Shown here piece after piece: positions 1-10,916 of a stretch of 64,000 nucleotides of DNA. The position numbers were made by a program, and so were the translations under genes. The notes under the pieces are model-generated. The model was not told where the DNA came from. It made no database searches and worked only from the letters and a program-made list of their open reading frames with translations. Numbering within the stretch: the first letter of the stretch is position 1; each line of letters starts with the position of its first letter. Origin of the DNA: Euglena gracilis (Eukaryota; Euglenida; Euglenophyceae; Euglenales). The DNA lies in assembly GCA_039621445.1 (NCBI GenBank), contig CP154955.1, positions 39,192,426 to 39,256,425 on the forward strand, read 5' to 3'.

Positions 1-69
1 GCCAGACGCAGGGAGTGCAGGCCTCCCTGCAGGCATCCCATAGGGGGGGGGAGGGGTCCCGAAAGCGAA

Positions 70-190
70 AGAAATCCACGGCGCGGCGCGGACCCCTCGG
101 GCGGGAGGCTGCAGCGCCGACCCCTCTGTGCGGTGGTCGTGCAGCCGTAAGGTGGCCAGGGCCCAGAGGATGCTGGCCACCTCCCGGCCA
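70..190 (-). CDS. OPR-like gene, exon (most 3' in window)
   Basis: The minus strand reads REVASILWALATLRLHDH and stays open to the window edge. The WALATL core matches the repeat helix seen in the upstream exons. A likely acceptor AG lies just before the GTGGCC of this motif. The exon has no internal methionine. A 399-bp inverted-repeat element ends about 38 bp upstream of the acceptor. Confidence 0.5.
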
Positions 191-3100
191 GGGTTTGGTG
201 GCCACCGGGATGGGGGAAGGGGGACGGGCAGGGATGGATATGGGAAGCCACGAGGGGGGCCCGAACCCAACACAGAGGGGGGGTCGGACCCCCCCCCCCC
301 CTGCTGAGGGGGGGGGAATTCTCGGTTTCATGGACGAGCAAAGGGCAGGAGACCAGGCCAAAAATGGTGAAAACCCCCTGATTTTTCTTTGAGAAAAAAT
401 ACCAAAACCGGCATTCATTGAAGCTCATTGAACACTTTTCATGTGGAAAAAACCAAAACGTCAAAAAGTGTATCCAATGAAGCAAAGGGTCATTTTTTGC
501 AACTTCCAGTGCGTAGCGCCAGCAGAGAATTTTTCACTATTTTTGGAACATACAAACAGGGTAGGGTGGGGTGGGGGACTGCCCCCCATCACCCACCTCA
601 AAACCGCAGGACTTCCCATCTATCCCGGGGACGGGGTAGGTACCTGACCCCCCCCCCCGCAGGTTACGTTCAGCCAAGGTGAAGAGGAGAACGGAGGTGC
701 AGGCCCGCCCCCCTCCCCGGTTGGTTGGTCAGAAGCCTGACGCAAGTAAACAAAGTGTGTGGTGTCCCTTGGAAACGGTCCCCATTCAGTTCGGGGCGAC
801 CTCCACAACCTCCTCCCACCCCGACAAGCTGGCCACTGTGCTGGTTGGTTTTGATGGAAGGCATGCCCATAACAGGCACGCCCCCCCCCAGTTCTCTTGC
901 TTTAAAGCAAATTTCTCTTCAAATGGCTATTTTTTGCACCCCTCACCCAAGCTTTCCACTTCGGGGTGAACAATTCGGGTGGTTCAACGCACATTAAGAG
1001 ACATTTTTATGAAGATGTGGTATCAAATTCCATAAATTTCCATGACGTTGAGGCGTACACAATTTCATCAAAAGCCTTCGGATGAACTGATGTTTTGCCT
1101 CTACTGAGGGCAACAATTGCATTATTTGGGACTATTTGGGGGCAGGATTTAACAAATCTCCCTTAAACTTCTTTGCATGAATTAACTGATTGGGAGGGAA
1201 ATTCCGCCCCCCCCCCACGACCTAACTGACCAAAGGCACACTGAAAAGGAATGGAATGAAGAAACCTGAAATCACCCTGTCCCCCAGGGGGTTAACAGAG
1301 GCCCATGCCAAACCCTGCTCCTGCCCTTTCAGCCGTAACGACGATCCGGCCTGCACCGTGTGAAGGGACAGGGCCTGGAAGAGCGCAGTGTGTGGTATGC
1401 CCAGGTGGGCGTAGGCCCAGAACAGGTTCGCCACGTCTCACCCACGGCAGTGCCCTGCGGCTTCAGCTGTGTGAGTGCGTCTGTCTTTCTTCTGTCTGTG
1501 TGTGCACGAACGTTTGTGCGCGTGCGCGTGCGGGCATGTGTATGTTGTGGGTGTTGTGCGTGCGTGTGTGGATGGGTGGGTGTGCGCGCTTGCATGTGTG
1601 CATGTACTTGTATGTGTTGGGCTCATACGGTGGTTATGTGTGTGTGCCTATGACATGAATGAATCCAGTCATTGGTCAGAATCTCATCACACATCCTGAA
1701 CTTTTTGAGCATCATGTCTCACCACCTTTTGGAAGAAAACAAAAAAAGATCAAATCGCTCACAAGCCTTCGAGTCACGTCCATGCCACAGCAGAATTGCA
1801 GCAGAAAAAAACACTTCAAAAGCACACGTTTGCCCATCGAATCCACTAAGCATGTTTGGTGAAAAGTTCCGCATAAACGACTTAGTCAGCCTGGGAGGAG
1901 GGAGGAGGCGGGGCAGTGCCGCGGCCCTGGCCGTTCAGCCGCACCAGCAGCAGGCTGGTGCCGACCCGGTTGGCGATGGCGGCAAAAAGCGCCTCGTGCC
2001 GGACCTGGAGCCGGGCAAATGCGCCGCCAGGCCTCCGCCCGCCCAGTGGGAGAATTGCGTGCCCCCCCCCCAGCCATGGTGTTATGCTTCCAGTAATTTT
2101 GGGACTCTGAAAAAATATATAAAGTAATGCACATAATTTCAAAATATGAAATAATGTAAAATTTTCAAAAAATATAAAATAATACGAACAATTTCAAAAA
2201 TATAAAATAATATAAATACAACTGATTGGAATAGAATAGAAGACAATACAGAATAAAACGACACCAAAGAGGTGGAGGCCTGGGCCCACGCCAGCGACGC
2301 CAGCGTCCTGGCCGGGCACTGCCCCAGCACCTCCTCCGCCATCGCCCGCTGCGCCAGGGCGGCCATCAGGTCGTCGTGCCGCAGCGATGCCCGCAGGCGG
2401 GGCCGGGCGCTGGCCAGACCGGCGGAGCACCACTGGCCTCGCTGCGCCGAGACAGCGGAGCGAGGCCAGCCCAGGGTTTGATATAAGGACAGGTGGGGGG
2501 GTGGTCCGGCCCGGGCCAGGAGGGGGGGGGGGGGGGGGAGGACGCCCCCCCCACCTAAACCATGTACGCCCTCCTTATATCAAACCCTGGGCCCGCCGCC
2601 TCCGGCCGGGCAACGCGAAAGAACGCCTGAGGTGACCTGCGGTTGGGGAATCCCTCCTGCCTGAAGGAGAGGCGTTTGAGAACGTCCCCCCGCCGTGGAA
2701 GTTCACACCCCGGCAAAAGCGCAGCGGGCGTCTGCTGTTCCCCATCCGACCTGGTCTCTTGTCGAGGCTTGGATGTGTGACGCATTCCCTCCACCAAAAG
2801 GCCCAAGAGAGGGACAACCATCGCTTCTCGTTAGTGCTTGGTTTGTTTCATCAATTCCGCTTCTCATAGAACATTGACGGGACAGCGGCCTCGCCTGGAA
2901 AGCCGGGCGTAGCCCCATGCGATGCTGGCAATGGCCCGTGCCCGCAGTTCACTGGCCCGAACAGGCACCGATTGCTTAGCCTTCATCCTGGCCATCTTGT
3001 GGGTGAGTTGGCTTTGGGGCAGCGTGTCATTAGGACGACTGCCAAATATGTCGGACTTTAATCTTTGACCTATCAATGCCTGTTTCGGCGTCACTTCTGG

Positions 3101-6100
3101 GGGTCACTTCTGCTTGAGTTGGGCATCACCTGGGGACCACCAGGAGGGGGATCGCCCAAAATGACTCACCCAAAGCTTTGAAATTCAAAATTTTGAGGAA
3201 AAGACTTTGCGATTTGACACCTAGTTAAATTGTTTGACCTTTTTGTTTTTCCGGAGTCAACGCTCCTCCGCTCCCATGAGAAATAAAGATGGGAGGGTAA
3301 CACAGGTTTCTGCCACCAAGAGGGGGAACTGGTCCCATTATCATTCCGATGCCAGGACCAATCTTTCTGGGCCATTGGGCACACCCATGCTTTGCTGCCC
3401 TGGACATGGATGCTCAAAGGGCCCAACCTTGACATATCAGGATGCTATAAGAAACGTTTTATGTTGTTTTTGCTTGAAGAAACGTTATAAATTTCGCTAT
3501 CTCATTTTTATGAATTTGTTTCTAAACAGTACAAATGGATTTCAATTAAAAAAAGTCACCACCCATTTCACATTCGAAAACAATTAATGGTCCCTTAATA
3601 CCCTTTGGCGAGAAAAAGAAATCAAATAAATTATTTCTTACGACAGTCAAAGAAACACTTCTTGCTGGGCTTAACTGGGGAAACTGTGGCTGATTTTCAG
3701 TCAGTCACTCCCCATGGGGAAAACTAAGACAGTACCAGCCAGTAGATTCAGGGCACCCTGTTGCAGGCATTTTGTCGGGAGCTCAGAGCCCAGCAGCTTT
3801 TCAGCGGCAGCACATAATTTCGGTGTTTGGAGTGCTATCGCTCGCGATCGGTGCCTGGGCTCTGGCCGCGATGGCAGAGGCGAGGGCCTCCAGGACGGGG
3901 CCGTTGCTGCACCTCCCCTGTGGCGGGAGGGGCAAACGAGCCCGAGCGTGCGGATCGCCCAAGCCCCCGGCGTGCAAGGGGCAAAAGGAGGACATGACAG
4001 GGACCCTCGAAAAACGAGGGGTACACAGACACAAAACCCGCAAAAGCGGCAGAAAAAGAACTGGAAGAGATATCCAAAAGAAAGCGAACCCAATTTAATG
4101 CATTTTCAGTTCTGGGAATGGTCTGCCAGGAAACTCCAACTCCGAACAAAAGCGGAGGAACAAAGAGGGGAATAAAGCCGGCAGACCATAAACCAGGGTT
4201 CGATATAAGGAGAGGGGGGGGTGATCCGGACCCCCCCTGCGGGCCAGGAGGGGGGGGGGACACCCCCCACCTAAACAGTGGCTGAAACACCTAAACACTG
4301 ACTGATTTTCGGCCCGGCGCAAAGCGCCGGGCCGAAAATTTTTGACCGCCCAAAACGACCAAAAGTGCCATTTTGGGCACTTTTTGGGCAAAAATTGGCC
4401 AAAAATGCAAAAAATTTTCGGCGCAAAGCGCCGGAGAAAAAAATTGACCCTTTTTTTTGGGGGGGGGGGCCCGGGTACCCCCCAAGGGTCGGTCCGGACC
4501 CCCCTTGCAGGAGGGGGGGGGTGGTCCGGACCCCCCCCCCCCTGCGGGCCAGGAGGGGGGGTGGGGGGGACACCCCCCCACCTAAACCATGTACGCCCTC
4601 CTAATATCGAACCCTGCCCTAAACCACTGCCTCAGTGGAGAGCGCCCCAATAAATGGCACAGGGGGCAGACCCCTTGCTCTAAACAAGAGGGCCTCAAAC
4701 CAAATTCGCCGGTTTTTTTACCCTCTTTGAGAGAGGTGCCTTCAGCAAATGTAGCGTACGGAAAGCCTACTCAACGAACAGGGCTGCGGTTTGGGCCATT
4801 GGTTTTAGACGGGTTAGGGCCAGGAATTAGGCCTGGAATTTGAGACGTTGGGCCCAAACCCGGCCTGAAAAAACGCCCAAAACCCGGCACACCCCCAGGC
4901 CCAAATGCGGCCAAACTTCGGCCTAACATCACATTCCAAACCCAAATTTCTTCTGGACGATGATTGAAACCTTAACCCACTTCCCCCAAAAAACAACAGA
5001 AAATAACCAAATGAAAAAAAAGGTCAACAACCCCCCATCGGGGTTGCTCTAAAGAAAATGCACCTCCTCCCACTCAACCACTGACCCGGGGAGGGGGCAA
5101 TAATTCAGGGCTGCCATAAATTTCTCCTCTCAGCATTCTTTTCCAGTGTCTCTGGTGGCCTTCTCCCTCCACACCAGATCCAACCACCGTTTATAATGAG
5201 CCCCGGTTTCCTGGGATCTCAACTCCAAAGCTGCCTTGAATCCAAATTCCCATTCAATCTATTCCCATTCAATCAATGGCCGTGACTTTCAGAGGGCCAT
5301 GAGGGAATCCCCGCGCCAAAACAACAACAACAACAATATTTCTGCCGCTGTGGACTTCTGGCCCCTTGTCCATTTCAATGGCGATCGGCCTTTCTTGGGG
5401 CGTTGCGGGTTGGCAGTTCCACACCCACTGGTGGGCAAGAGAGCCCAGGCTGATTCCCGTTGGCCAGCGGTACCCCCCCAGGCCCAATGAACACTAAGGT
5501 GACAATCTAGACGGTCCGAACGGGGGGTGTTCATTGGGCTTGGGGTACGGTTTCTGTGTAGATAAGGTATATGATGACAATCTAGACGGTCCGAACACCC
5601 CCTGTTCATTGGGCAAGGGTGTTCATTGGGCATGGGGGGGGAGGTACCACACATCACCGCGTTGCCATTCCGCCCCCGCGCACACACCTTGGCCAGCCCG
5701 ACGACCGCCATCGCCAGGCCCTGGTCGTCCAGCGCCGCCAGCACCTCCGGCGCCGCGGCCCGCCACTCCAGCGCCGCGGGGACTGGCACCGCGAGGCGGC
5801 CGAACGCCCACAGCACGGCCGGCAGCTGCGGCCCCGTGAGGGCCACCGCGACCGCCGCCGCCCGGGAGCTGACCGCCAGCCGTGGGACCAGGGCCGAGGG
5901 CGGGCCACATGTGTCACGCGTGATGTGTGGGGGAGGGCAGGGTTGGAGGGCGTGGTGGGGGAGGGGTCAACCCGGGAAGGTGTGGTGGGATGGGGTGGGG
6001 GTCCGACCCTCCCACCCACCTGGATTGGGGTGGGGGATTGTCAACCCCCACCACCAATAGGGGTTCTGGGATTCCTGTTCAGCCGCATGGGAGTTGAGCA

Positions 6101-8011
6101 GTTGTGGGCATGCTGCAGAAATCAGGGTTCAGGCACCCCCCTTCCAAGCGGTAACTCACACCTGACACACCTGCAGCATCCAAATGCAGTGGGCGTGGAG
6201 TCTCCATCAGCCCTGAAAAGCTGAGCGACCGTGACAGGAGCTGCGGGCAACGAACTTGCTGAGAAACCTGGGCTGCACGGGAAGGCCTTATGGGGGGGAT
6301 GAGCCCACTGGGAGGTGGCGGGGGGGGGGCGGTGGCCAGACCTCCTCATCCAATATGCACCGCACAAGAAAAACTCCTTCGGGACTGTGGCACCAAAAGA
6401 AAAACTTAAGGTAAAAATGGGAAGGTGGGGTGTTGGACACCCACCGGTGTGGGGTGAGGTGATCTACCCTAATCCCCAGTTCTGAACACATGGAAATTAG
6501 CATTGTGTGGTCCATCAAAAGACGGGGGAGATATCATTCAAGGTTGGTCAAACTTTGGGGTCAAACTTTGGACCTCCTCCCCAAACGACTCAAAACACCC
6601 CCTAAGGCATGATTTTTTTTACAACTTTCATGATAAAAAATGGCAATTACATGACGCTTGGTTACACAAAGAACACACACAAAAAACATTTTCAATCAAA
6701 AGGTCAGACATAGAAAACCAGATTTTTTCATTTTATCATTTGTGTCAATACCACCTCTTGCTTCCTCGGGGCCTCATACTCTCCAGTTGCACAACATTGG
6801 GTACATAAGAAAAGGAATCAGTTTGGGGGGAGGGGTGGGGTCTCCGGCTATCAAATCGTTCGTTGGGTGCGGTCCACGAGAAGAACGCCCTGGTCGTCTC
6901 GTCCAGCTTGGTCAGGGAGACGAGGGCCTCCACGATGTCCCGAAGCTGAGGGGCAGCGGCCTGCGGGACGCACTGCTCGAGGGCCTGGCAGAGGTCCCCC
7001 GCGACACTGCTCAAAGCCCCCTCCCCACACACAGGGCGTGGGGGTGTGGGAGGGGGACCAAGGAAATGGTCGGCGGCCAGGAAAGAGGAGACTGCAGCAA
7101 TCTGACAAGGCAAGAATGACAATCTGCACCCCCCCCCTTAGTTGCACTAAGGCGTCTTGTCTGTTTATGGCCGGTACCCCTTACACCAGTGCTCTTTTGT
7201 TGCTCCGCCTGGCCGGGTGAGCAACTCTGGTGTAATTCCAGCGCTGTAGGGACATGCGCACTGCACACTCCCCCTCCTGAATAGAAGCCCTGTGGTACGA
7301 CTCTTGTGCTGGGGATTCTATTCTTTAGTCAAACTATTCCGCACATTCGTCAAAATCCTGAGGGCAGGAATCAGGCTTTTGCTTGAGGACCCAGGGGGTT
7401 CTACCCAATCTGTCATTAAGGCAAAGGGAAGAAGGAGGAAAAATCACCAGAAATTGCAAACCACCCTGGATCCGACTTCAGGTGTCCAAATAATAAACCC
7501 GGGGGTTTATTATTCTTTTGAGAAATTACATTGGATATTTGTATAAGAAAAACATTTAAAAATAGGCAATGTGAATGCCAAAATACATACCATCCATTAT
7601 TACATGTAAAAAAAAAAAGAACCATAAATCCCGTCAGTTTTATGCATCACACATTTTTCAAAATGTGTTCTGCATAATACTTTTTAACAAGATTGAATTT
7701 GCCATTTGGACCCGTTTCGATTTTTTTGAAGAATGCCAATGGGGGGGGGGGGGGGCGGTGCGATTGGCTGAGGAATGGGCAGCGTCGGCCAGACACCTCA
7801 GCGGGGGCCAGCGGGGACCAGCCGGAGCGCCGGCGGCGCTCCCACCGCCGCAGCGTCGGCAGCACCGCCCCGACCCGGTCGCACCGCCGCAGGCCCGCCA
7901 CCAGCTCCGCCTGCGGCGGGTCTGCCGGGGCGCGCTCCCTCCACGTCCGCTCCGCCGCGGTGTCGGGGGCCTCGTGGGTGGGCCGCCGCCGGGCCGGGTC
8001 GGCGCCAGGGG
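70..8011 (-). CDS. OPR/FASTK-like repeat protein gene, multi-exon, runs off the left edge
   Basis: At least nine GC-rich open segments on the minus strand, in order from 8.0 kb down to the left edge, encode degenerate helical repeats of the type (A/V)(A/N)xLxWAxAxLxxxxxxLFxAL. This is the pattern of octotricopeptide (OPR) and FASTK/RAP-type proteins. Known members bind RNA in chloroplasts or mitochondria and act in RNA stability, processing or translation, so organelle RNA binding is the inferred role. Clear examples are VANLFWAYAHLGIPHTALF at 1.4 kb, LASLAWAQA at 2.3 kb, IASIAWGYARL at 2.9 kb and LPAVLWAFGRL at 5.8 kb. The introns hold MITE-like insertions. I did not find the start codon, a transit peptide or a RAP domain; the 3' end lies outside the window. 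Joining all segments into one gene is inference; two neighbouring genes of the same family are possible. Confidence 0.6.
229..627. mobile_element. hAT-like MITE, CAGGGATGGAT family (copy 1)
   Basis: The left terminus CAGGGATGGATATGGGAAG is matched by its inverted partner CTTCCCATCTATCCCG at the right. Both sides are flanked by a perfect 8-bp direct repeat GGGACGGG (221-228 and 628-635). CA(G)GG termini with an 8-bp target duplication are typical of hAT transposons. The interior is G-run rich with an AT-rich centre similar to the copy at 48.8 kb, and it has no transposase frame. It lies in an intron of the OPR-like gene. Confidence 0.8.
628..1349. other. Intron sequence, no gene seen
   Basis: This is intronic sequence of the OPR-like gene. 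It contains C-runs and AT-rich stretches; I see no coding segment or RNA gene. Confidence 0.4.
1350..1434 (-). CDS. OPR-like gene, exon
   Basis: The segment encodes VANLFWAYAHLGIPHTALF followed by QALSLHT, the best single repeat unit of the gene. The probable acceptor is GTGAG before AC-GTG-GCG, and the probable donor is the GTGCAG after CACACG. The TG-rich stretch beyond 1480 (opposite strand CA-rich) lies in the upstream intron. Confidence 0.6.
1480..1650. repeat. Degenerate (TG)n tract
   Basis: TG-rich low-complexity sequence with GCGTGC interruptions, immediately upstream of an OPR-like exon on the minus strand. On that strand it is CA/C-rich and may form the polypyrimidine-like end of the intron. 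Confidence 0.6.
1890..2066 (-). CDS. OPR-like gene, exon
   Basis: The minus strand encodes GGAFARLQVRHEALFAAIAN followed by RVGTSLLLVRLNGQG. FARLQVxxxALFAAIA is the second half of an OPR/FASTK-type unit and follows naturally from the LASLAWAQ of the next upstream exon. Both borders are uncertain by a few tens of bases. Confidence 0.5.
2285..2441 (-). CDS. OPR-like gene, exon
   Basis: After the acceptor CGGCGCAG the frame reads RGQWCSAGLASARPRLRASL, then HDDLMAALAQRAMAEEVLG and ARTLASLAWAQA. The LMAALAQRAM and LASLAWAQA segments form one helical repeat. A 118-bp inverted-repeat element ends 30 bp upstream of the acceptor. Confidence 0.6.
2472..2589. mobile_element. hAT-like MITE, CAGGGTTTGATATAAGGA family (118 bp)
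   Basis: Terminal inverted repeats of at least 18 bp (CAGGGTTTGATATAAGGA at the left, its complement at the right). The flanks GGCCAGCC and GGCCCGCC are an 8-bp target duplication with one mismatch. The centre is almost pure G and C runs. It lies 30 bp from the acceptor of an OPR-like exon. Confidence 0.8.
2880..2953 (-). CDS. OPR-like gene, short exon
   Basis: The minus strand encodes SELRARAIASIAWGYARLSR, a compact helical repeat with the IAWGYARL signature. A plausible acceptor CAG precedes TGAACTGC. The donor is not resolved. Confidence 0.5.
3835..3915 (-). CDS. Possible OPR-like gene exon
   Basis: The minus strand reads GPVLEALASAIAARAQAPI, an alanine-rich amphipathic segment at the right place in the exon series. 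A second frame over the same bases is also open, so this is the weakest member of the series. Confidence 0.3.
   Translation of the reverse strand, partial: EVQQRPRPGGPRLCHRGQSPGTDRER
4194..4616. mobile_element. hAT-like MITE, CAGGGTTTGATATAAGGA family (423 bp)
   Basis: The termini CAGGGTTCGATATAAGGA and the complement of CAGGGTTCGATATTAGGA are bounded by CCATAAAC and CCCTAAAC, an 8-bp target duplication with one mismatch. The interior contains a GGCGCAAAGCGCC hairpin and AT-rich sequence also present in the copy at 46.9-47.3 kb. It has no coding capacity. Confidence 0.8.
4617..5468. other. Intron sequence, no gene seen
   Basis: Unique-looking intronic sequence between two OPR-like exons, with a short CAA/AAC run near 5.32 kb. 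No supported coding exon. Confidence 0.35.
5469..5646. repeat. Compound inverted repeat with GGTACC ends
   Basis: An outer inverted repeat begins GGTACCCCCCAGGCCCAATG and ends with CATTGGGCATGGGGGGGG then AGGTACC. Inside, GACAATCTAGACGGTCCGAA occurs twice in direct orientation, and GTTCATTGGG or its complement occurs four times. It abuts the donor side of the OPR-like exon at 5688. No clear target duplication. Confidence 0.6.
5688..5868 (-). CDS. OPR-like gene, exon
   Basis: After the acceptor GGTCAG the frame reads SSRAAAVAVALTGPQLPAVL, WAFGRLAVPVPAALEWRAAA, then ALDDQGLAMAVVGLAK, and it ends at the donor GTGTGTGC after CCAAG. LPAVLWAFGRL and GLAMAVVGLAK are two consecutive repeat helices. 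Confidence 0.65.
5900..6877. other. Intron sequence, no gene seen
   Basis: Intron between OPR-like exons, with short runs of G and one AT-rich stretch near 6.6-6.75 kb. No coding segment supported. Confidence 0.35.
6878..7006 (-). CDS. OPR-like gene, exon
   Basis: Acceptor GAGCAG, then CVPQAAAPQLRDIVEALVSL and TKLDETTRAFF, ending at a GTGGAC donor. LRDIVEALVSLTKL fits the helix that precedes the W-containing repeats in OPR/FASTK proteins. The 129-bp exon keeps the phase. Confidence 0.55.
7797..8011 (-). CDS. OPR-like gene, most 5' exon recognised
   Basis: Between acceptor CGGGCAG and donor GTGTCTGG the frame encodes an Arg/Ala-rich stretch, then PPQAELVAGLRRCDRVGAVL and PTLRRWERRRR. This resembles the region before the first repeats of OPR proteins. 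Further 5' exons are expected upstream, but I could not recognise them. Confidence 0.45.
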
Positions 8012-8517
8012 CTGCCCGGCCTATGGGGCCGACCCACTGGGGCCCAACACGACTGACGTCCGTCCATCTCACCCCCCTCCAACAAGGAGGGGCAGGGTCG
8101 CTCCATGGCAAAATGACGCGGGCGGTCCCTGGCTGCCGGGGCTCGACGCGGCCCGGCGCCACGGGGCGGATGCGGAGGACGCGGATCGGGGCCGCCAGCC
8201 ATCTGCTGGGCCCAGGGCCATGCCGCGGCGTTCATGAGCCCCCCCCCGGGTGTGGGGGGGGTCGCCCACAACCCACCACAGCACTGCAAAGACTCTTCTT
8301 TGCTTTCGACGTCGGAAAAATTCTTTCGGCTCCGAAGGTAAAATTTTGACCTAAAAATTGTCACCCCCCACCCACAACATCCACAGGGTTTCGGGGATTC
8401 CGTAAAGCCCTGCCCCCCCCCCATGTTCCGTGGTCTGCGCCATGCTCGGCTTAGCCAGCCCCTCAAAACCAGCGAATTCCGCCAACAGGGATGCATTGAA
8501 CCCTTGAGTAAAACTTG
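8012..8517. other. No gene recognised
   Basis: Upstream intron or intergenic sequence of the OPR-like gene. I see C/G runs and no supported exon. Confidence 0.35.
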
Positions 8518-8690
8518 ATGATAAAACAAAAAAAAACAAAAAAAAAAAAAAAAAAAAACAAAAAAACAAAAAACAAAAAAAAAGTATAAAAAAAAAAACA
8601 GATCAATCATAAACTTCTCAACAAAAAAAAAAAAGTACAAAAAAAAAAAAACCATAAAAACAAAGACCCAAAAGTCAAAAACCAAAAATC
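8518..8690. repeat. A-rich low-complexity tract
   Basis: Long runs of A broken by single C, G or T residues. It may be a decayed poly(A) or simply low-complexity sequence; no retroelement body is recognisable next to it. Confidence 0.8.
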
Positions 8691-9959
8691 AAAAAAGACC
8701 CCGTTACGAATTCCAAAAATGAATGCGAACTGAATTAAGAAGCACCAAACGCATTTATGTAGGTGAAACTTTCACACAAAAAAAAAGTTCCATCGTTGTG
8801 CAAAACGCTTGTGCGGGCATATGCTGTCAATATCATAAAAGGAAATAACTTGGTTCTCAAAAACCAACCAGTCGAACGAAATTGTCCAAGAATGCAAGAC
8901 TCTGCAAAGCACGAATAGTTCAAAAATGAATGTTAATCATAATAGGGCTTGGCCGGGGTCATGATTGCAGGTGATGCTTGGAGGCCAACCTCAGAAGGCC
9001 AAAATTGCATGTTAAACTCGGGCCATGCGCACACAGACCCAAAACCCTAAGGGGGGTCGGTTGCAAGTAGGCAAAGGCCACTGGGGCCAAGGACCGGGGG
9101 GGGGGGGGTACAAACATCACAAATTCAGCAATGACGCAAACAGGGTTCTGTGGTGTGGGCCCTGTCACGATTATTAAGGGTGACAACGTCAAGCCCAAAC
9201 AGAGTTTTAATCCAATAATTTCTCCCCCCGAGGTGGGGAGAAGGTTCGGTGCCAGCTCTGCACGGCCAGTCGGTGCGCTGCGCCGCCAATCTCGTCTCCA
9301 GCCGACGGGGAACTGGGGGCGCTAGGGGTCCACGGCTGGAGCTCTCAGCATAGGAGCTGAGGGTGGCCTCCGCTCCCCAGGTAAGGACCAGCACAGCCCC
9401 GATGGTGAACCGGCCCCTCTTGTAGGGGCAAGGTGTCTGGTGCTGTGGAGCGCCTTGCCTTGTGGGCATGGGGTCGGGCTTGGGTGCCTGCCGACCAGGC
9501 ATTTTCCCAAGAAAATGGCCATTTCCGGCCCCCTCGGGGGGTATGCTCGTGCACTAGCCACCAAAACCCGACCCCCCCCCCCCGGGGTCGACAATCCACA
9601 GCACCCACTCCACAGCACTCCCCGGGGGGTGGTGAATTTCCTCAAACAATTGCCTGCTTGTGGGGTGGCACAAGAGACGTTGCAAGCTGCATGCAATGCA
9701 ATCGAAAGCACATGGCCAAAGTGGGCGGACAGGGGCTGTGCCACAGCGTTTCGCCAAGAGGGGCCGGGGGCAGTACCTGCCGTGAGCCACGCCCGGAGGG
9801 GGCTGTGGAGGGGGTCGTGGGCAGCGGGGGTGACGGCTGCCCTCCCCCAGCCAGCCAGGGGCTGCGTGGCGGGCGGCGGGGCAGGGGTGCAGACACACCA
9901 TGGCGCACTCCCCAATGACTCTGACGGCAATCAGTCGATCGTAACGACCAACATTTAGA
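8691..9959. other. No gene recognised
   Basis: Mixed sequence. Minus-strand frames over 9.24-9.46 kb are moderately GC-rich and open, but no frame shows a family signature, so I call no gene. Confidence 0.3.
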
Positions 9960-9965
9960 AACACA

Positions 9966-10030
9966 CTCGAACGCACACACACTGCGCGCTCGCTCGCTCG
10001 CACGCACGCACGCACACACGCACGCACGCT

Positions 10031-10093
<63 letters not shown>

Positions 10094-10097
10094 GCAC

Positions 10098-10150
<53 letters not shown>
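9966..10150. repeat. (CA)n/(CACG)n followed by (GA)n microsatellites
   Basis: CG/CA-rich repeats run to about 10100 and then switch to pure (GA)n up to 10150. The next bases, TTCAGCAACACCGATTCAGA, recur at 10814 just before a second (GA)n array. Confidence 0.9.
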
Positions 10151-10152
<2 letters not shown>

Positions 10153-10325
10153 CAGCAACACCGATTCAGAAGAGAGATTTACGCAGTGACCCTGCGTCCC
10201 ATGGAGCTTTCCATGGCATTTTTCCCAGAATTGCATGGCGCGGTTGTTTCGCACCCCCATGCCTCGCCCCCAGCGCCCCATTTTGTGGGCTAAACCCGCG
10301 GCAGTTCTGCTGAGCAACCGGCGGC

Positions 10326-10628
10326 TCAGGCCACCCCCTCCCCCAGGGGTTGGTGCTGCGACCCCAGGACCGGCGGCTTAATTTGGGTACTCGCGCCCCA
10401 AGCCTTCGGGTGCCGTCCGTATTTTTCGGCAATTTTTGCCTCTTTCCACACCGAAAGGGCCTTGTCTCGCCCTCCCCAAAGGGTGCTGTCCCGGAGGGTG
10501 CCCCGTAGGTAGTGGACCATTTTTCCGTCCCGCGCTGCCTTGTTTTTGGGGCCGGTTTTTTTCAGCCCCCCCCCCCTCCCCCACCCCGGGAGGGTGACGC
10601 AGAGCTCGTTTGTAACGGTCTGCACCAC
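10326..10628 (-). CDS. Unassigned open segment
   Basis: The minus strand stays open for about 100 codons. It contains a protein-like central part with HYLRGTLRDSTLWGGRDKAL and KEAKIAEKYGRHPKAWG. It could be an exon of an unknown gene or a retroelement fragment. I recognise no family, and the flanks are low-complexity. Confidence 0.25.
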   Translation of the reverse strand: MVQTVTNELCVTLPGWGRGGGLKKTGPKNKAARDGKMVHYLRGTLRDSTLWGGRDKALSVWKEAKIAEKYGRHPKAWGASTQIKPPVLGSQHQPLGEGVA

Positions 10629-10828
10629 ACAGACAAGAGCGGTCGGGGACGAGGGTTGGCAGGGTCGTCACCCCTGACGATGCCCCACCTGCCAGCCTGG
10701 GGCGAAACCGCAACACAGACTGACAACACACGCGCCCACACCGACTGACAACACACTTCCCCCACAAGCACACACTCTCGGGTCGGCAAGGAGTTCCCCC
10801 CAAAGAGTTCCCCCAGCAACACCGATTC

Positions 10829-10833
<5 letters not shown>

Positions 10834-10911
<78 letters not shown>
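10834..10911. repeat. (GA)n microsatellite
   Basis: About 38 GA units, preceded by the same CAGCAACACCGATTCAGAAG sequence that follows the (GA)n array at 10.15 kb. Confidence 0.95.

Positions 10912-10916
<5 letters not shown>

Noticed and set aside
3701-4290. Several overlapping frames of 100-150 codons on both strands
   Set aside because: Apart from one short OPR-like segment they show no family pattern and shadow one another.
7798-8685. A 295-codon minus-strand frame
   Set aside because: Its 5' half is translated A-rich tract (Phe runs), and the OPR-like reading lies in another frame over 7797-8011.
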